Origin: Marinigracilibium pacificum
Lineage (GTDB): Bacteria; Bacteroidota; Bacteroidia; Cytophagales; Cyclobacteriaceae
Length of the DNA: 64,000 nucleotides
Reading direction: 5' to 3'
Assembly (NCBI RefSeq): GCF_012926615.1
Contig: NZ_JABBNU010000001.1
Span: 186,001 to 250,000, forward strand
A model generated the notes under the pieces. The model saw nothing but the letters and a program-made list of their open reading frames with translations, was not told where the DNA came from and made no database searches. The translations under genes and the position numbers were made by a program. Below, piece after piece: positions 9,243 through 18,050 of this stretch. The first letter of the stretch is position 1. Each line of letters begins with the position of its first letter.

Positions 9243-10514
9243 ATGTTTAGAGACCAAAAAATATTTGACCTTATCGCTGAGGAAAAAAAGCGACAGCAAG
9301 AAGGGATTGAATTAATCGCTTCTGAAAACTTCACCTCTCCACAAGTAATGGAAGCCATGGGAAGTGTATTAACCAATAAATATGCTGAAGGATTACCAGG
9401 GAAAAGATATTATGGTGGTTGCGAAGTTGTAGATGAAGTTGAGAACCTGGCAATCGAACGTGCTTGTGAATTATTCGGTGCTACGTGGGCAAATGTTCAG
9501 CCTCACTCTGGTGCACAAGCTAATGCAGCTGTTATGCTGGCAATTTTAAATCCTGGTGATAAAATTCTTGGATTTGACCTATCTCATGGAGGACACCTTA
9601 CTCACGGGTCTCCAGTAAATTTCAGTGGTAAGCTTTATCAGCCATTCTTTTATGGTGTAGATAAAGAAACTGGATTGATCGATTATGATCAAATGGAAGA
9701 AACTGCTCTAAAGGAAAAGCCAAAAATGATCATTTGTGGTGCTTCAGCTTATAGCCGTGACTGGGACTACAAAAAATTTAGAGAAGTAGCTGACGAAATT
9801 GGTGCTATTCTTTTAGCTGATATTTCACATCCAAGTGGACTAATTGCTCGTGGACTACTAAATGACCCTCTTGAATATTGCCACATCATTACAACTACTA
9901 CTCACAAAACTTTACGTGGGCCTAGAGGAGGAATGATTTTAATGAGAGAAGATTTCGAGAACCCTTATGGTATAAAAACACCAAAAGGTGCTCTTAAAAC
10001 TATGACCCAACTTCTTGATGGAGGTGTTTTCCCTGGAACTCAAGGTGGACCATTAGAACATGTAATTGCAGCTAAAGCTGTGGCTTATGGTGAAGCTTTA
10101 ACAGAAGACTACTTCAAATACATAGTACAAGTTGAGAAAAATGCTAAAGCTATGGCTGAGGCATTCGTTGAAAAAGGCTATAACATTATTTCAGGTGGAA
10201 CTGATAACCACTTAATGCTTATCGACCTTCGTTCAAAGGGATTAACTGGTAAAGATGCTGAAAACGGACTGATAAGAGCTGATATTACCATCAACAAAAA
10301 CATGGTTCCATTTGATGATAAATCTCCATTTGTTACTTCAGGTATGAGGGTTGGTACTGCTGCCGTTACCACTAGAGGTATGAATGAAGAAGATATGAAG
10401 AAAATTGTATGGTTCGTTGATGAGGTTTTAAACAACCTTGAAAACGACCAAAAGATCAAACTCCTTAAACAGGACATTAATGACTGGATGAGAGGTTTTG
10501 AACTTTATGTATGA
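9243..10514 (+). CDS. glyA: Serine hydroxymethyltransferase
   Basis: This PLP enzyme interconverts serine plus tetrahydrofolate and glycine plus 5,10-methylene-tetrahydrofolate. The start ATG at 9243 begins [11 protein letters not shown] and lies 25 bp after the promoter -7 box. Visible motifs are I-E-L-I-A-S-E-N-F near the N-terminus, K-R-Y-Y-G-G-C-E, the H-S-G-A-Q-A-N segment, and [14 protein letters not shown], which carries the Schiff-base lysine. Its 423 residues are the usual bacterial length. It is followed by a hairpin terminator that overlaps the tatC promoter. Confidence 0.98.
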   Translation: MFRDQKIFDLIAEEKKRQQEGIELIASENFTSPQVMEAMGSVLTNKYAEGLPGKRYYGGCEVVDEVENLAIERACELFGATWANVQPHSGAQANAAVMLAILNPGDKILGFDLSHGGHLTHGSPVNFSGKLYQPFFYGVDKETGLIDYDQMEETALKEKPKMIICGASAYSRDWDYKKFREVADEIGAILLADISHPSGLIARGLLNDPLEYCHIITTTTHKTLRGPRGGMILMREDFENPYGIKTPKGALKTMTQLLDGGVFPGTQGGPLEHVIAAKAVAYGEALTEDYFKYIVQVEKNAKAMAEAFVEKGYNIISGGTDNHLMLIDLRSKGLTGKDAENGLIRADITINKNMVPFDDKSPFVTSGMRVGTAAVTTRGMNEEDMKKIVWFVDEVLNNLENDQKIKLLKQDINDWMRGFELYV

Positions 10515-10540
10515 TTTTAAAATTTCAAAATAATATATTG

Positions 10541-10570
10541 AGCATGGGTTGATTCAGCCCGTGCTTTTTA
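10541..10570 (+). terminator. Terminator of glyA, overlapping the tatC promoter
   Basis: The stem AGCATGGGTT pairs with AGCCCGTGCT (two G-U pairs) around a GATTC loop and is followed by a T-rich tract. Confidence 0.7.
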
Positions 10571-10576
10571 CTTTTG
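10548..10576 (+). promoter_or_regulatory. Promoter of tatC-rpiB
   Basis: A GTTG element (10548-10551) and the -7 box TACTTTTG (10569-10576) are 17 bp apart. This places the start point about 13 bp before the GTG start codon of tatC. The -33 element lies inside the glyA terminator stem-loop. Confidence 0.65.
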
Positions 10577-10595
10577 CTTTTAAAAGAAATTAACA

Positions 10596-11420
10596 GTGGC
10601 AGATGAACAAAATGAAATGACCTTTTTAGAACACCTTGAAATTTTAAGGTGGCATATAATCAGGTCTGTAGCCTCTATTTTGGTATTTGGTGTTATTGCC
10701 TTTATTTTCAGTGAATACTTATTCGGTGAGGTAATAATGGGCCCAGGAAGATCTGACTTTATAACCTTTAAGTTGTTTTGTGAGCTCGGCCAAAAATTAA
10801 ATCTACCTGCATTATGTATTGATGAATTTAAGATAACCTTATACAACAGAGATATTGCGGGCCAGTTTATGGCTGACATTAAATATTCAGTTATGCTTGG
10901 GTTTATTTGTGCCTTCCCATATGCCTTTTTTGAAATATGGAGGTTTATAAAGCCTGGTCTTCATACAGAAGAAAAAAGTGCGTCAAGAGGAGCCGTTTTT
11001 TTTGTAACTACATTATTTATCCTTGGTGTTTGCTTTGGATATTTCATAATTTCACCATTTTCATTCAATTTCCTTTATCACTATTCTATTACAGCAGAAT
11101 TTCAAAATGAGATTGACCTGAGTTCATATGTTGGCTTTTTAGCTACCTTAGTGTTAGCCTGCGGTATTACATTCCAGTTACCAGTTATTGTTTATTTTTT
11201 AACTAAAGCAGGTATTGTAACTCCTAACTACCTGAAAACATATAGAAGGCATGCATTTATTATTATTTTGTTTTTATCTGCAATGATTACTCCTCCGGAT
11301 GTTTTCACACAGCTACTTGTGAGTTTTCCTCTGTTTATACTTTATGAGATCAGTATCTTAGTATCAAAAAGTTTATATAATAAAATATCAAAAGACCTTG
11401 TCAAACATGAAAGTGAATAA
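10596..11420 (+). CDS. tatC: Sec-independent protein translocase TatC
   Basis: Twin-arginine translocation receptor in the inner membrane. It starts at GTG 10596, giving M-A-D-E-Q-N-E-M-T-F-L-E-H-L-E-I-L-R-W-H, the conserved TatC N-terminus that contacts the twin-arginine signal. The hydrophobic profile fits six membrane segments. The conserved A-F-P-Y-A-F-F-E-I-W-R-F loop and a late A-M-I-T-P-P-D motif are present. A longer first periplasmic loop (about residues 45-95, with two Cys) is typical of Bacteroidota TatC. No tatA or tatB is nearby. It overlaps rpiB by 14 bp. Confidence 0.96.
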   Translation: MADEQNEMTFLEHLEILRWHIIRSVASILVFGVIAFIFSEYLFGEVIMGPGRSDFITFKLFCELGQKLNLPALCIDEFKITLYNRDIAGQFMADIKYSVMLGFICAFPYAFFEIWRFIKPGLHTEEKSASRGAVFFVTTLFILGVCFGYFIISPFSFNFLYHYSITAEFQNEIDLSSYVGFLATLVLACGITFQLPVIVYFLTKAGIVTPNYLKTYRRHAFIIILFLSAMITPPDVFTQLLVSFPLFILYEISILVSKSLYNKISKDLVKHESE

Positions 11421-11844
11421 AATATTTATTGGTGGCGACCATGCTGGTTTCGAGTTGAAAGAAAAGTTTGTTGCCTTCCTTAATGAAAAAGGATATGAAG
11501 TTAAAGACCATGGTCCATATTCAGCAGAGTCGGCTGATTACCCAGACTTTGCTCACCCGGTAGCATCTGATGTTGAGTCTACAGATGGCACATTAGGTGT
11601 ATTAATTTGTGGAAGTGGAAACGGAGTGTGTATGACAGCAAATAAACATGCAAACATCAGGGCTGCGTTATGTTGGAACAAAGAGCTAGCTGCATTAGCA
11701 AGACAACATAATAATGCTAATGTAATTTGTGTTCCTGCCCGATTTGTAGATGAAAATACGGCGTTTGAAATGCTTGAAACATTCATAACCACTGATTTTG
11801 AAGGTGGGCGTCATGAACGTAGAGTAGGAAAAATCTCTTGCTAA
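11407..11844 (+). CDS. rpiB: Ribose-5-phosphate isomerase B
   Basis: Interconverts ribose-5-phosphate and ribulose-5-phosphate in the non-oxidative pentose phosphate pathway. The ATG at 11407 lies inside the last codons of tatC (ATGA-type overlap), giving 145 residues. Motifs of the RpiB/LacA fold are G-G-D-H-A-G-F-E-L-K, S-A-D-Y-P-D-F-A, the catalytic-cysteine strand L-I-C-G-S-G-N-G-V, H-A-N-I-R-A-A-L, H-N-N-A-N-V, and G-R-H-E-R-R-V near the end. Translation is probably coupled to tatC. Confidence 0.96.
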   Translation: MKVNKIFIGGDHAGFELKEKFVAFLNEKGYEVKDHGPYSAESADYPDFAHPVASDVESTDGTLGVLICGSGNGVCMTANKHANIRAALCWNKELAALARQHNNANVICVPARFVDENTAFEMLETFITTDFEGGRHERRVGKISC

Positions 11845-11866
11845 GAAGACAATTAAATTTTTATAG

Positions 11867-11905
11867 AACCCTTTTCTAAGTCAATATTGGAAAAGGGTTT
11901 TTTAT
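11867..11905. terminator. Terminator downstream of rpiB
   Basis: Ten-bp inverted repeat AACCCTTTTC / GAAAAGGGTT followed by a T-run. It can also act for the convergent membrane protein gene. Confidence 0.85.
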
Positions 11906-13323
11906 TTTATCTTCAATTTATAAATAACGCCATCTTCTGTTTCATAGCTATCCGAAAGTATAGGTAGGTTTTCTTCAAGAATAGGAATTCTCTTCTCAAA
12001 ATCTAATATAATTTCCGGAGGATCATTTACTAAAGAGTTATACAGGTGTACGATTCTTGAATACCTGCTTGTATTCATAAAATATGGCTCTGAAATATCC
12101 CAGTTAAAATATGGTGTTGCCAAATTTGCATCAATATAATACTGAGGATGACTGCCTATAATTAGAAGACTACTTCCTTTAACTTTAGATGAAATATCGT
12201 CTGCCTTAAATAAAAAGGTTTCTTCAGACCACACATTTAATCCAGCCTCATTCAAATAATCATTTTGATAGTAAAGTCCATAATTAATGAATAACACACA
12301 AGAAAAAAAGACTATCCACTGTAACTCTGCCATCCATTTTCTCCTGATTATTAAAAAGTAATGTGAAAGGAAAAATGCCATTGGGGGCACAAATAATAAC
12401 AAATGATATAATGACCTATCTCTGGACAAGACCCAAACCAATATGCTAATTATAAAGAAGATAAGCATCACTTGTTGAAGCCTAACCTGATAATTTGTAT
12501 ATCTGGGAAATGAAAATGTCTTGAAAACAGAAATAGTAAAGAAAAAGACTGGCACAGCAATCAATGACCAAAAGGTAATTTTCGAATATCGTTGAATCCA
12601 ATCAATTGACCACCAGCTTAAAATAAAATTGTCAATGAATGCAAAAGATGAGTCTAAGTATAAAAACAGTACAAAAACCATAGCTAAAGGTAGTGCTACT
12701 CCATAAGCATACAATAAATATCTTCTTGGTACAGTCCCTGTAAATAAAACCAGACTAATTAAACAAAAAACAGTAAAAAATATTGATGGTAAATATGCCA
12801 TTGTGGCAATTGAAAGATAGACACCGGTAAGTAGAAAGTCTCTGTCTTCAGTTTTAACTTCAATTCTATTAAATATATTTTCAGTCGCCAGCATAATAAA
12901 TGTCATGCTGATCATAACTGGAGACATAATATACATATCAGGGAATAGGCTGCTGCAAACAGCATAAATCATTCCCGGTATATAAGTATTTTCATTATAT
13001 GCCTTATTCCGAAGTGCAATTCTATTAAATGTAATCGCTTGAAATAGGGTTAATAAAACACCCGCTACTTGTAATGGCCATTCTGTTCTGCCAAAAAGAG
13101 CATTAATCCCAGCATATAGGTAAGCACTTACAGGACCAATATCATCAAATAGCTCTCTGTATAAAATTTTCCCATTGGCGAGTTCTTCACCAATTAATAA
13201 CCATTCGATTTCGGGCAAAGTTATCCAACCCCCTGATAACCAAAAGGGAAGACGTATTAATACAATCAGTAAAAATACCGCTACAAAGCGATATGGATCA
13301 TTTATTCTAAAAAACTGTAACAA
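11902..13323 (-). CDS. Polytopic membrane protein, GT-C glycosyltransferase-like
   Basis: A 473-residue protein with about ten hydrophobic segments and a short soluble C-terminus. The segment after the first helix (E-E-L-A-N-G-K-I-L-Y-R-E-L-F-D-D-I-G-P-V-S-A-Y-L-Y) resembles the first loop of GT-C enzymes (PMT/GT39 type 'LLPYRDFFDHKPPLLY'). An acidic pair there (D-D) would bind the divalent metal or lipid-phosphate donor. The family assignment is by pattern only. The only usable start is TTG at 13323, since no in-frame ATG lies between the upstream stop and the first helix. The tail is predicted to face the envelope. Substrate unknown. Confidence 0.7.
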   Translation of the reverse strand: MLQFFRINDPYRFVAVFLLIVLIRLPFWLSGGWITLPEIEWLLIGEELANGKILYRELFDDIGPVSAYLYAGINALFGRTEWPLQVAGVLLTLFQAITFNRIALRNKAYNENTYIPGMIYAVCSSLFPDMYIMSPVMISMTFIMLATENIFNRIEVKTEDRDFLLTGVYLSIATMAYLPSIFFTVFCLISLVLFTGTVPRRYLLYAYGVALPLAMVFVLFLYLDSSFAFIDNFILSWWSIDWIQRYSKITFWSLIAVPVFFFTISVFKTFSFPRYTNYQVRLQQVMLIFFIISILVWVLSRDRSLYHLLLFVPPMAFFLSHYFLIIRRKWMAELQWIVFFSCVLFINYGLYYQNDYLNEAGLNVWSEETFLFKADDISSKVKGSSLLIIGSHPQYYIDANLATPYFNWDISEPYFMNTSRYSRIVHLYNSLVNDPPEIILDFEKRIPILEENLPILSDSYETEDGVIYKLKIK

Positions 13324-13405
13324 GAATACGCTGGTTAACTATAAAACGATTTCGAAAATAGCCGAAAATCAAGAAAAATAACAAAAATTGAGACATATTT
13401 GTACT

Positions 13406-13789
13406 ATGAGCGTTAGTCAAAGACAGTTAAAATTTTCAAGGCTGATACAGGAAGAGCTGAGTCAGATATTTCAGAGGGAAGGAAAAAATGTAATAGGAAA
13501 TGCATTTGTAACAATTACCCGCGTTGATATTTCTCCTGATTTAAAAGTTTCTAAAGCTTATCTTTCACTACTTGCTCATCCGGATAAAGATGGTTTTATG
13601 GATACTATCAATGATAGAAAATCCGAAATCAGAAAATTTCTTGGTAACCGAATTGGTAAACAAGTCAGAGCTATTCCTGAACTTATTTTTTATCTTGACG
13701 AAGGAGCTGAATACGCAGGTAAAATAGATAACCTATTAAAAAACCTTGATATTCCGCCTGAAGAAGAACAAGACGAGGATGAAGACTAA
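13406..13789 (+). CDS. rbfA: Ribosome-binding factor A
   Basis: A KH-like protein of 127 residues that binds the 30S subunit and helps 16S rRNA 5' end maturation. Start ATG 13406 (M-S-V-S-Q-R-Q-L-K-F-S-R-L-I-Q-E-E-L-S); the family N-terminal helix and the V-D-I-S-P-D-L-K-V-S-K-A-Y-L-S strand are clear. It has the acidic C-terminal tail seen in many RbfAs. Its stop overlaps the start of the next gene (TAATG), so translation is coupled. A CATATTTG, one base from the -7 consensus, ends 5 bp before the ATG; a leaderless transcript is possible but not shown. Confidence 0.95.
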   Translation: MSVSQRQLKFSRLIQEELSQIFQREGKNVIGNAFVTITRVDISPDLKVSKAYLSLLAHPDKDGFMDTINDRKSEIRKFLGNRIGKQVRAIPELIFYLDEGAEYAGKIDNLLKNLDIPPEEEQDEDED

Positions 13790-15018
13790 TGGTCAACCTA
13801 CCTTATTTAATTGCTAAAAAATACTTTTGGTCACGTAAAAAAAAGAATTTCATACACGTGATCTCAATAGTTTCAATGGTTGCTATTGCTATTGCAACAG
13901 CTGCCTTGATAATTGTACTGAGTGTTTTTAACGGTTTAGAAGGTCTTCTTACCTCATTATTAAATGATTTTGACCCACAAATTAAAATTACAGCCTCTGT
14001 AGGTAAAACTTTTGAATTAGATTCTGTAAAAACAGAATTAGAAAAAATTCCTGAGGTTGAGGTTATAACTCCCGTAATTGAAAACAATGCCCTGATAAAA
14101 TATAATCAGGCACAAACACTTGTAACTGTCAAAGGTGTTGATGAATCATTTGTAAAACACGAACGAATTATCAATTCAATAGCAAGGGGAGAGTTCAAGC
14201 TTAAAGAAAATGGTGTTAGTTATGCCGTGTTAGGATATGGCCTTTTTGATGATTTACAGGTTTCACTTGAAAATGATTTTAAGGCATTACAAATATTCTA
14301 CCCAAAAGATGTAAAACCAGGCCTGATCAACCCTGACCGGTCGGTTAAACGACTACCGATACTACCTTCAGGTGCTTTTGCCATTGAAAAACATTATGAT
14401 GAAAAGTATATGCTGGTTCCAATAGAGTTTGCCTCAGCACTATTTGGATACAAGCCTGGATTAGTAACAAGCATAGAGATAAAAACCACCTCAGGTGAAG
14501 ACTTAAATGATGTAAAAAATGATATCGAAAAAATCATAGGCCCGAAATACATTGTATTAACAGACCGTGAGCAACATGCTGATATATTAAGGGCTGTAAA
14601 GCTCGAAAAATTATTTGTCTTTATCATACTATCATTTATTCTTACAGTTGCCTCCATCAATATCTTCTTTTCTCTAAATATGCTTGCTGTTGATAAAAAG
14701 AGAGACATTAGTCTTCTTTTTGCGATGGGTAGTCAGGACAATATCATAAAGAAGATTTTTCTTTATGAAGGGTTTATCATTTCATTTGGAGGGGCTATCA
14801 CCGGTATTATCATAGGGTTTGTATTGTGTTACCTCCAACAAACATATGGATTTATCAGTATGGGAATGCAAACTGCCGTAGTAGATTCTTACCCAGTAAA
14901 AATGTACTGGGGTGATTTTGTTTTAACTGCTTTGACAATTTGTGCTATAACCTTGACAATTTCTTTCCTACCAGCAAGATCTGCAGTGCAAGCTGCTGAT
15001 TTAAAAGCATTACAGTAA
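13789..15018 (+). CDS. FtsX/LolCE-type ABC transporter permease
   Basis: 409 residues: a membrane helix near residues 25-48 (I-V-S-M-V-A-I-A-I-A-T-A), a large extracytoplasmic MacB-PCD-like domain of about 200 residues, then three C-terminal helices (near 270, 325 and 375). This is the topology of LolC/LolE and MacB-type permeases that extract lipoproteins or substrates from the outer leaflet. The N-terminal L-I-A-K-K-Y-F-W-S-R-K-K-K-N-F-I-H motif is usual in the Bacteroidota lipoprotein-release group. The ATPase partner is not adjacent. Cotranscribed with rbfA. Confidence 0.88.
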   Translation: MVNLPYLIAKKYFWSRKKKNFIHVISIVSMVAIAIATAALIIVLSVFNGLEGLLTSLLNDFDPQIKITASVGKTFELDSVKTELEKIPEVEVITPVIENNALIKYNQAQTLVTVKGVDESFVKHERIINSIARGEFKLKENGVSYAVLGYGLFDDLQVSLENDFKALQIFYPKDVKPGLINPDRSVKRLPILPSGAFAIEKHYDEKYMLVPIEFASALFGYKPGLVTSIEIKTTSGEDLNDVKNDIEKIIGPKYIVLTDREQHADILRAVKLEKLFVFIILSFILTVASINIFFSLNMLAVDKKRDISLLFAMGSQDNIIKKIFLYEGFIISFGGAITGIIIGFVLCYLQQTYGFISMGMQTAVVDSYPVKMYWGDFVLTALTICAITLTISFLPARSAVQAADLKALQ

Positions 15019-15107
15019 AATACTCGCTTTTTATATCCTTTATGCCTTGCAAGGGTTAACAATTTCTCCTAATTTGGTATTCATTGTTTTCTAAAAAATG
15101 TAGCATT

Positions 15108-18050
15108 ATGAAGGTTTCGAGCGCTCAGCCGTTCCAAATCATATACTCAGTTTTTGAGCATGAATATCTAGGATATTTATTCGAATCCTATATTGTTCAT
15201 CTCGATGATAACGGAGGGCTGACCTTTCAGCATCAGAATATTTCTATTAAAAATGCTGATGAGTTCAGCTCAGGTTTAGATGAGGTTGATTATGAGTTAA
15301 TCGAGTTAATGGACAGCATGCAACAGGATGTTGTTTCAAGAAAGTTTTCAAAGAAACCAATGAAAACTGAGGACTTCTTTTTGAAGGTTTTTGACAAAGA
15401 AAAGGGCAATGACCTAATCCAAAAAGAAATTGAAAGATATCTTGATATTCGACGTGCAGAAATTCTCAAACGGATTCCCGGCAAAAGATTATTCGAAATG
15501 GGTTCAGATGGAGAGCCCGCTTGGAAAGAAATTTTTTATCAGGAAAAGGCTGCCTCAATTCTATTTCATTTTCATCGTAATGAAGACAATACTCATTATT
15601 GGCCTACCATCAAACATAATGGAGTAAAAGTAGATTTTTCTTATAAAGACGCATACATTCTTTGTAATGAACCTGCTTACATGGTTGTTGAAGGCAGGCT
15701 TTATCACTTCGAAAAAAACCCTGAAGGTAAAAAACTCATTCCTTTTCTTAGAAAGAAGTTTATTCTAATTCCAGGAAAGATAGAAGAAACATACTATGAA
15801 AAATTTGTATGTCCTCTGATAGCTAATTTTGATGTTTCAGCAAAAGGATTTCAGATCAATAACGAAGCATATGGCGTTAATCCATATTTATATTTCTCAA
15901 CTTTAGCTGCGGCAGAAACTGTTCAGGGTTCTCTTTTTGATGACAAGAAAACTTCGGCTGGGTTTGAAGACAGGGAAAAGATTCTATTTGAATTAAAATT
16001 TAAATATGGCCCATACGAGTTTAAAGGTGAGGCAAACCAGAAGTCTTCGGTTAGAATGGAAAAAACAGAAGACTCATTCTTATTCCATAAGGTAAGCCGC
16101 GACCCGGAAAAAGAACGTCAGATAATTCAGTATTTGAAGGATATTGACCTTTTACTGAAACATGGACGACTAACCATGTCTAAACAAGATGCTTTCGCAT
16201 GGCTCACACTGTATAAATTCAAACTTGAAGAAAAAGGATTTAAACTGATCCAGAAAGATGTCGAGAATAAGAAATACTTTCTTGGTCAGCCAAGCATAAA
16301 TATTGAAGTCAATGAAAAGAATGATTGGTTTGATATTCATGCAATTATTGAGTTTGGAGACTACAAAATACCTTTTAAAGACTTACGGAAATATATTGTA
16401 AAAAAGAAAAAAGAGTTTTCTCTTCCCAACGGGGAAATTGCAGTAATTCCTGAAGCTTGGTTTACAAAATATGGCGAACTATTCTCTTTTATGCATGAAA
16501 ATGGAGAAGAATCTGCCGAAAGCATGTCTCTCAATAAACACCATGTTGCATTGGTTGATGAATTGAAACATGGTAACCTTGCAAAAGTTAACATTTCAAC
16601 CAAGCTCGAGCTATTAAAAGACTTTACTAAAATTGAGGATTATCCTTTACCGGAAAGTTTCAGTGGTGAACTTAGACCTTACCAAAAGGCTGGTTTTAAC
16701 TGGATGAAATTCCTCAACAACTATAATTTCGGAGGCTGTCTTGCTGATGATATGGGTCTTGGTAAAACTGTACAGACCCTGGCTTTACTTCAAGATGAGA
16801 AAGACAAAGGTATGGATAAAGCTTCCCTGCTTATTATGCCAACTTCACTGTTATACAACTGGCAAAAGGAAGCCGAAAAATTTACTCCAAACCTTAAGGT
16901 GTTTTTATACACCGGAACAAACAGAGAAAAAGATGTTAACCTGTTTGAAGGGTATGACATCATCCTTACCAGTTATGGTATTGTGAGACTAGACATTGAT
17001 ATTCTTAAAAATTACTTTTTCAATTATATCATTCTTGATGAGTCTCAGGTAATTAAAAACCCAAACAGCAATATTGCTAAAGCAGTAAGAGACCTGAGAT
17101 CAAAATTCAGACTTATTCTTACAGGAACACCATTAGAAAATACTACTCTTGATCTTTGGTCGCAAATGTCATTTGTAAATCCGGGATTACTAGGGTCTCA
17201 GTCTTTTTTCAAAAATGAGTTTCTTCAGCCCATTGAAAAAAACCAGGACGAATCTAAGATTAAGAAGCTTTATAATATTATTAAACCATTTATTCTCAGA
17301 AGGCATAAATCACAAGTTGCCACAGAGCTTCCTCCTAAGGTTGAAAACGTGATATACACTACGATGAGCCAGGAGCAAGAGGAAAAATACGAGGAGGTAA
17401 AAAGCTTCTACCGTAATAAGATCATGGATGAGATCGAACTACAAGGTATGAAGAAAAGTAGAATGATGGTTTTACAGGGTCTTACTAAACTAAGGCAACT
17501 TGCCAACCACCCTAAGATGGTTGAACCTGATTATAAGGGTGAAAGTGGAAAGCTTGATGATGTTATGATAAGGCTGCATGATGCAATTAGTGACGACCAT
17601 AAAGTACTTGTCTTTTCACAGTTTGTAAAACACCTTGATATTGTTAAAAAACAACTCGATAAAGATAAAATCAAGTACTGCTATCTTGACGGATCTACAA
17701 AAGACCGCCAGGCGCAGGTTGATAAATTTCAAGATGACCAAACGGTTAAAGTTTTTCTAATCTCTCTAAAAGCCGGAGGGTTAGGTTTAAACCTTACTAA
17801 AGCAGACTATGTTTTCTTACTTGACCCATGGTGGAATCCTGCAATCGAAGCACAAGCTGTAGATAGAGCTCACAGAATTGGTCAAACAAACCAGGTGTTT
17901 ACTTATAAGTTCATAATGCGTAATACTGTAGAAGAGAAAATCCTTACTCTCCAACAAAGCAAGCTACAATTAGCTAATGAACTAATAAATACAGAAGAAA
18001 GCTTTATGAAGAGTTTGGATAAGTCGGACATTGAAGCACTATTTACCTGA
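15108..18050 (+). CDS. SNF2-family DEAD/DEAH-like helicase
   Basis: A 980-residue protein starting at ATG 15108 (a TTG at 15084 would add eight residues). The N-terminal ~500 residues are a Bacteroidota-type accessory region without a clear motif. The C-terminal half is a complete SNF2 motor: motif I D-D-M-G-L-G-K-T, motif II D-E-S-Q, motif III L-T-G-T-P-L-E-N, the L-R-R-H-K block, motif V S-L-K-A-G-G-L-G-L-N-L, and motif VI H-R-I-G-Q. It is an ATP-driven DNA translocase, probably in repair or transcription. The stop overlaps radA by one base, so the two are an operon. Confidence 0.93.
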   Translation: MKVSSAQPFQIIYSVFEHEYLGYLFESYIVHLDDNGGLTFQHQNISIKNADEFSSGLDEVDYELIELMDSMQQDVVSRKFSKKPMKTEDFFLKVFDKEKGNDLIQKEIERYLDIRRAEILKRIPGKRLFEMGSDGEPAWKEIFYQEKAASILFHFHRNEDNTHYWPTIKHNGVKVDFSYKDAYILCNEPAYMVVEGRLYHFEKNPEGKKLIPFLRKKFILIPGKIEETYYEKFVCPLIANFDVSAKGFQINNEAYGVNPYLYFSTLAAAETVQGSLFDDKKTSAGFEDREKILFELKFKYGPYEFKGEANQKSSVRMEKTEDSFLFHKVSRDPEKERQIIQYLKDIDLLLKHGRLTMSKQDAFAWLTLYKFKLEEKGFKLIQKDVENKKYFLGQPSINIEVNEKNDWFDIHAIIEFGDYKIPFKDLRKYIVKKKKEFSLPNGEIAVIPEAWFTKYGELFSFMHENGEESAESMSLNKHHVALVDELKHGNLAKVNISTKLELLKDFTKIEDYPLPESFSGELRPYQKAGFNWMKFLNNYNFGGCLADDMGLGKTVQTLALLQDEKDKGMDKASLLIMPTSLLYNWQKEAEKFTPNLKVFLYTGTNREKDVNLFEGYDIILTSYGIVRLDIDILKNYFFNYIILDESQVIKNPNSNIAKAVRDLRSKFRLILTGTPLENTTLDLWSQMSFVNPGLLGSQSFFKNEFLQPIEKNQDESKIKKLYNIIKPFILRRHKSQVATELPPKVENVIYTTMSQEQEEKYEEVKSFYRNKIMDEIELQGMKKSRMMVLQGLTKLRQLANHPKMVEPDYKGESGKLDDVMIRLHDAISDDHKVLVFSQFVKHLDIVKKQLDKDKIKYCYLDGSTKDRQAQVDKFQDDQTVKVFLISLKAGGLGLNLTKADYVFLLDPWWNPAIEAQAVDRAHRIGQTNQVFTYKFIMRNTVEEKILTLQQSKLQLANELINTEESFMKSLDKSDIEALFT

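Noticed and set aside
13394-13401. CATATTTG as a firm promoter of rbfA
   Set aside because: One mismatch to the -7 consensus, no -33 TTG at the right distance, and only 4 bp to the ATG.
17030-17060. Unusual motif II (D-E-S-Q) in the SNF2 helicase as a sign of inactivity
   Set aside because: As I recall, D-E-S-Q is found in many Bacteroidota SNF2 proteins, and the acidic residues needed for Mg2+ are present.
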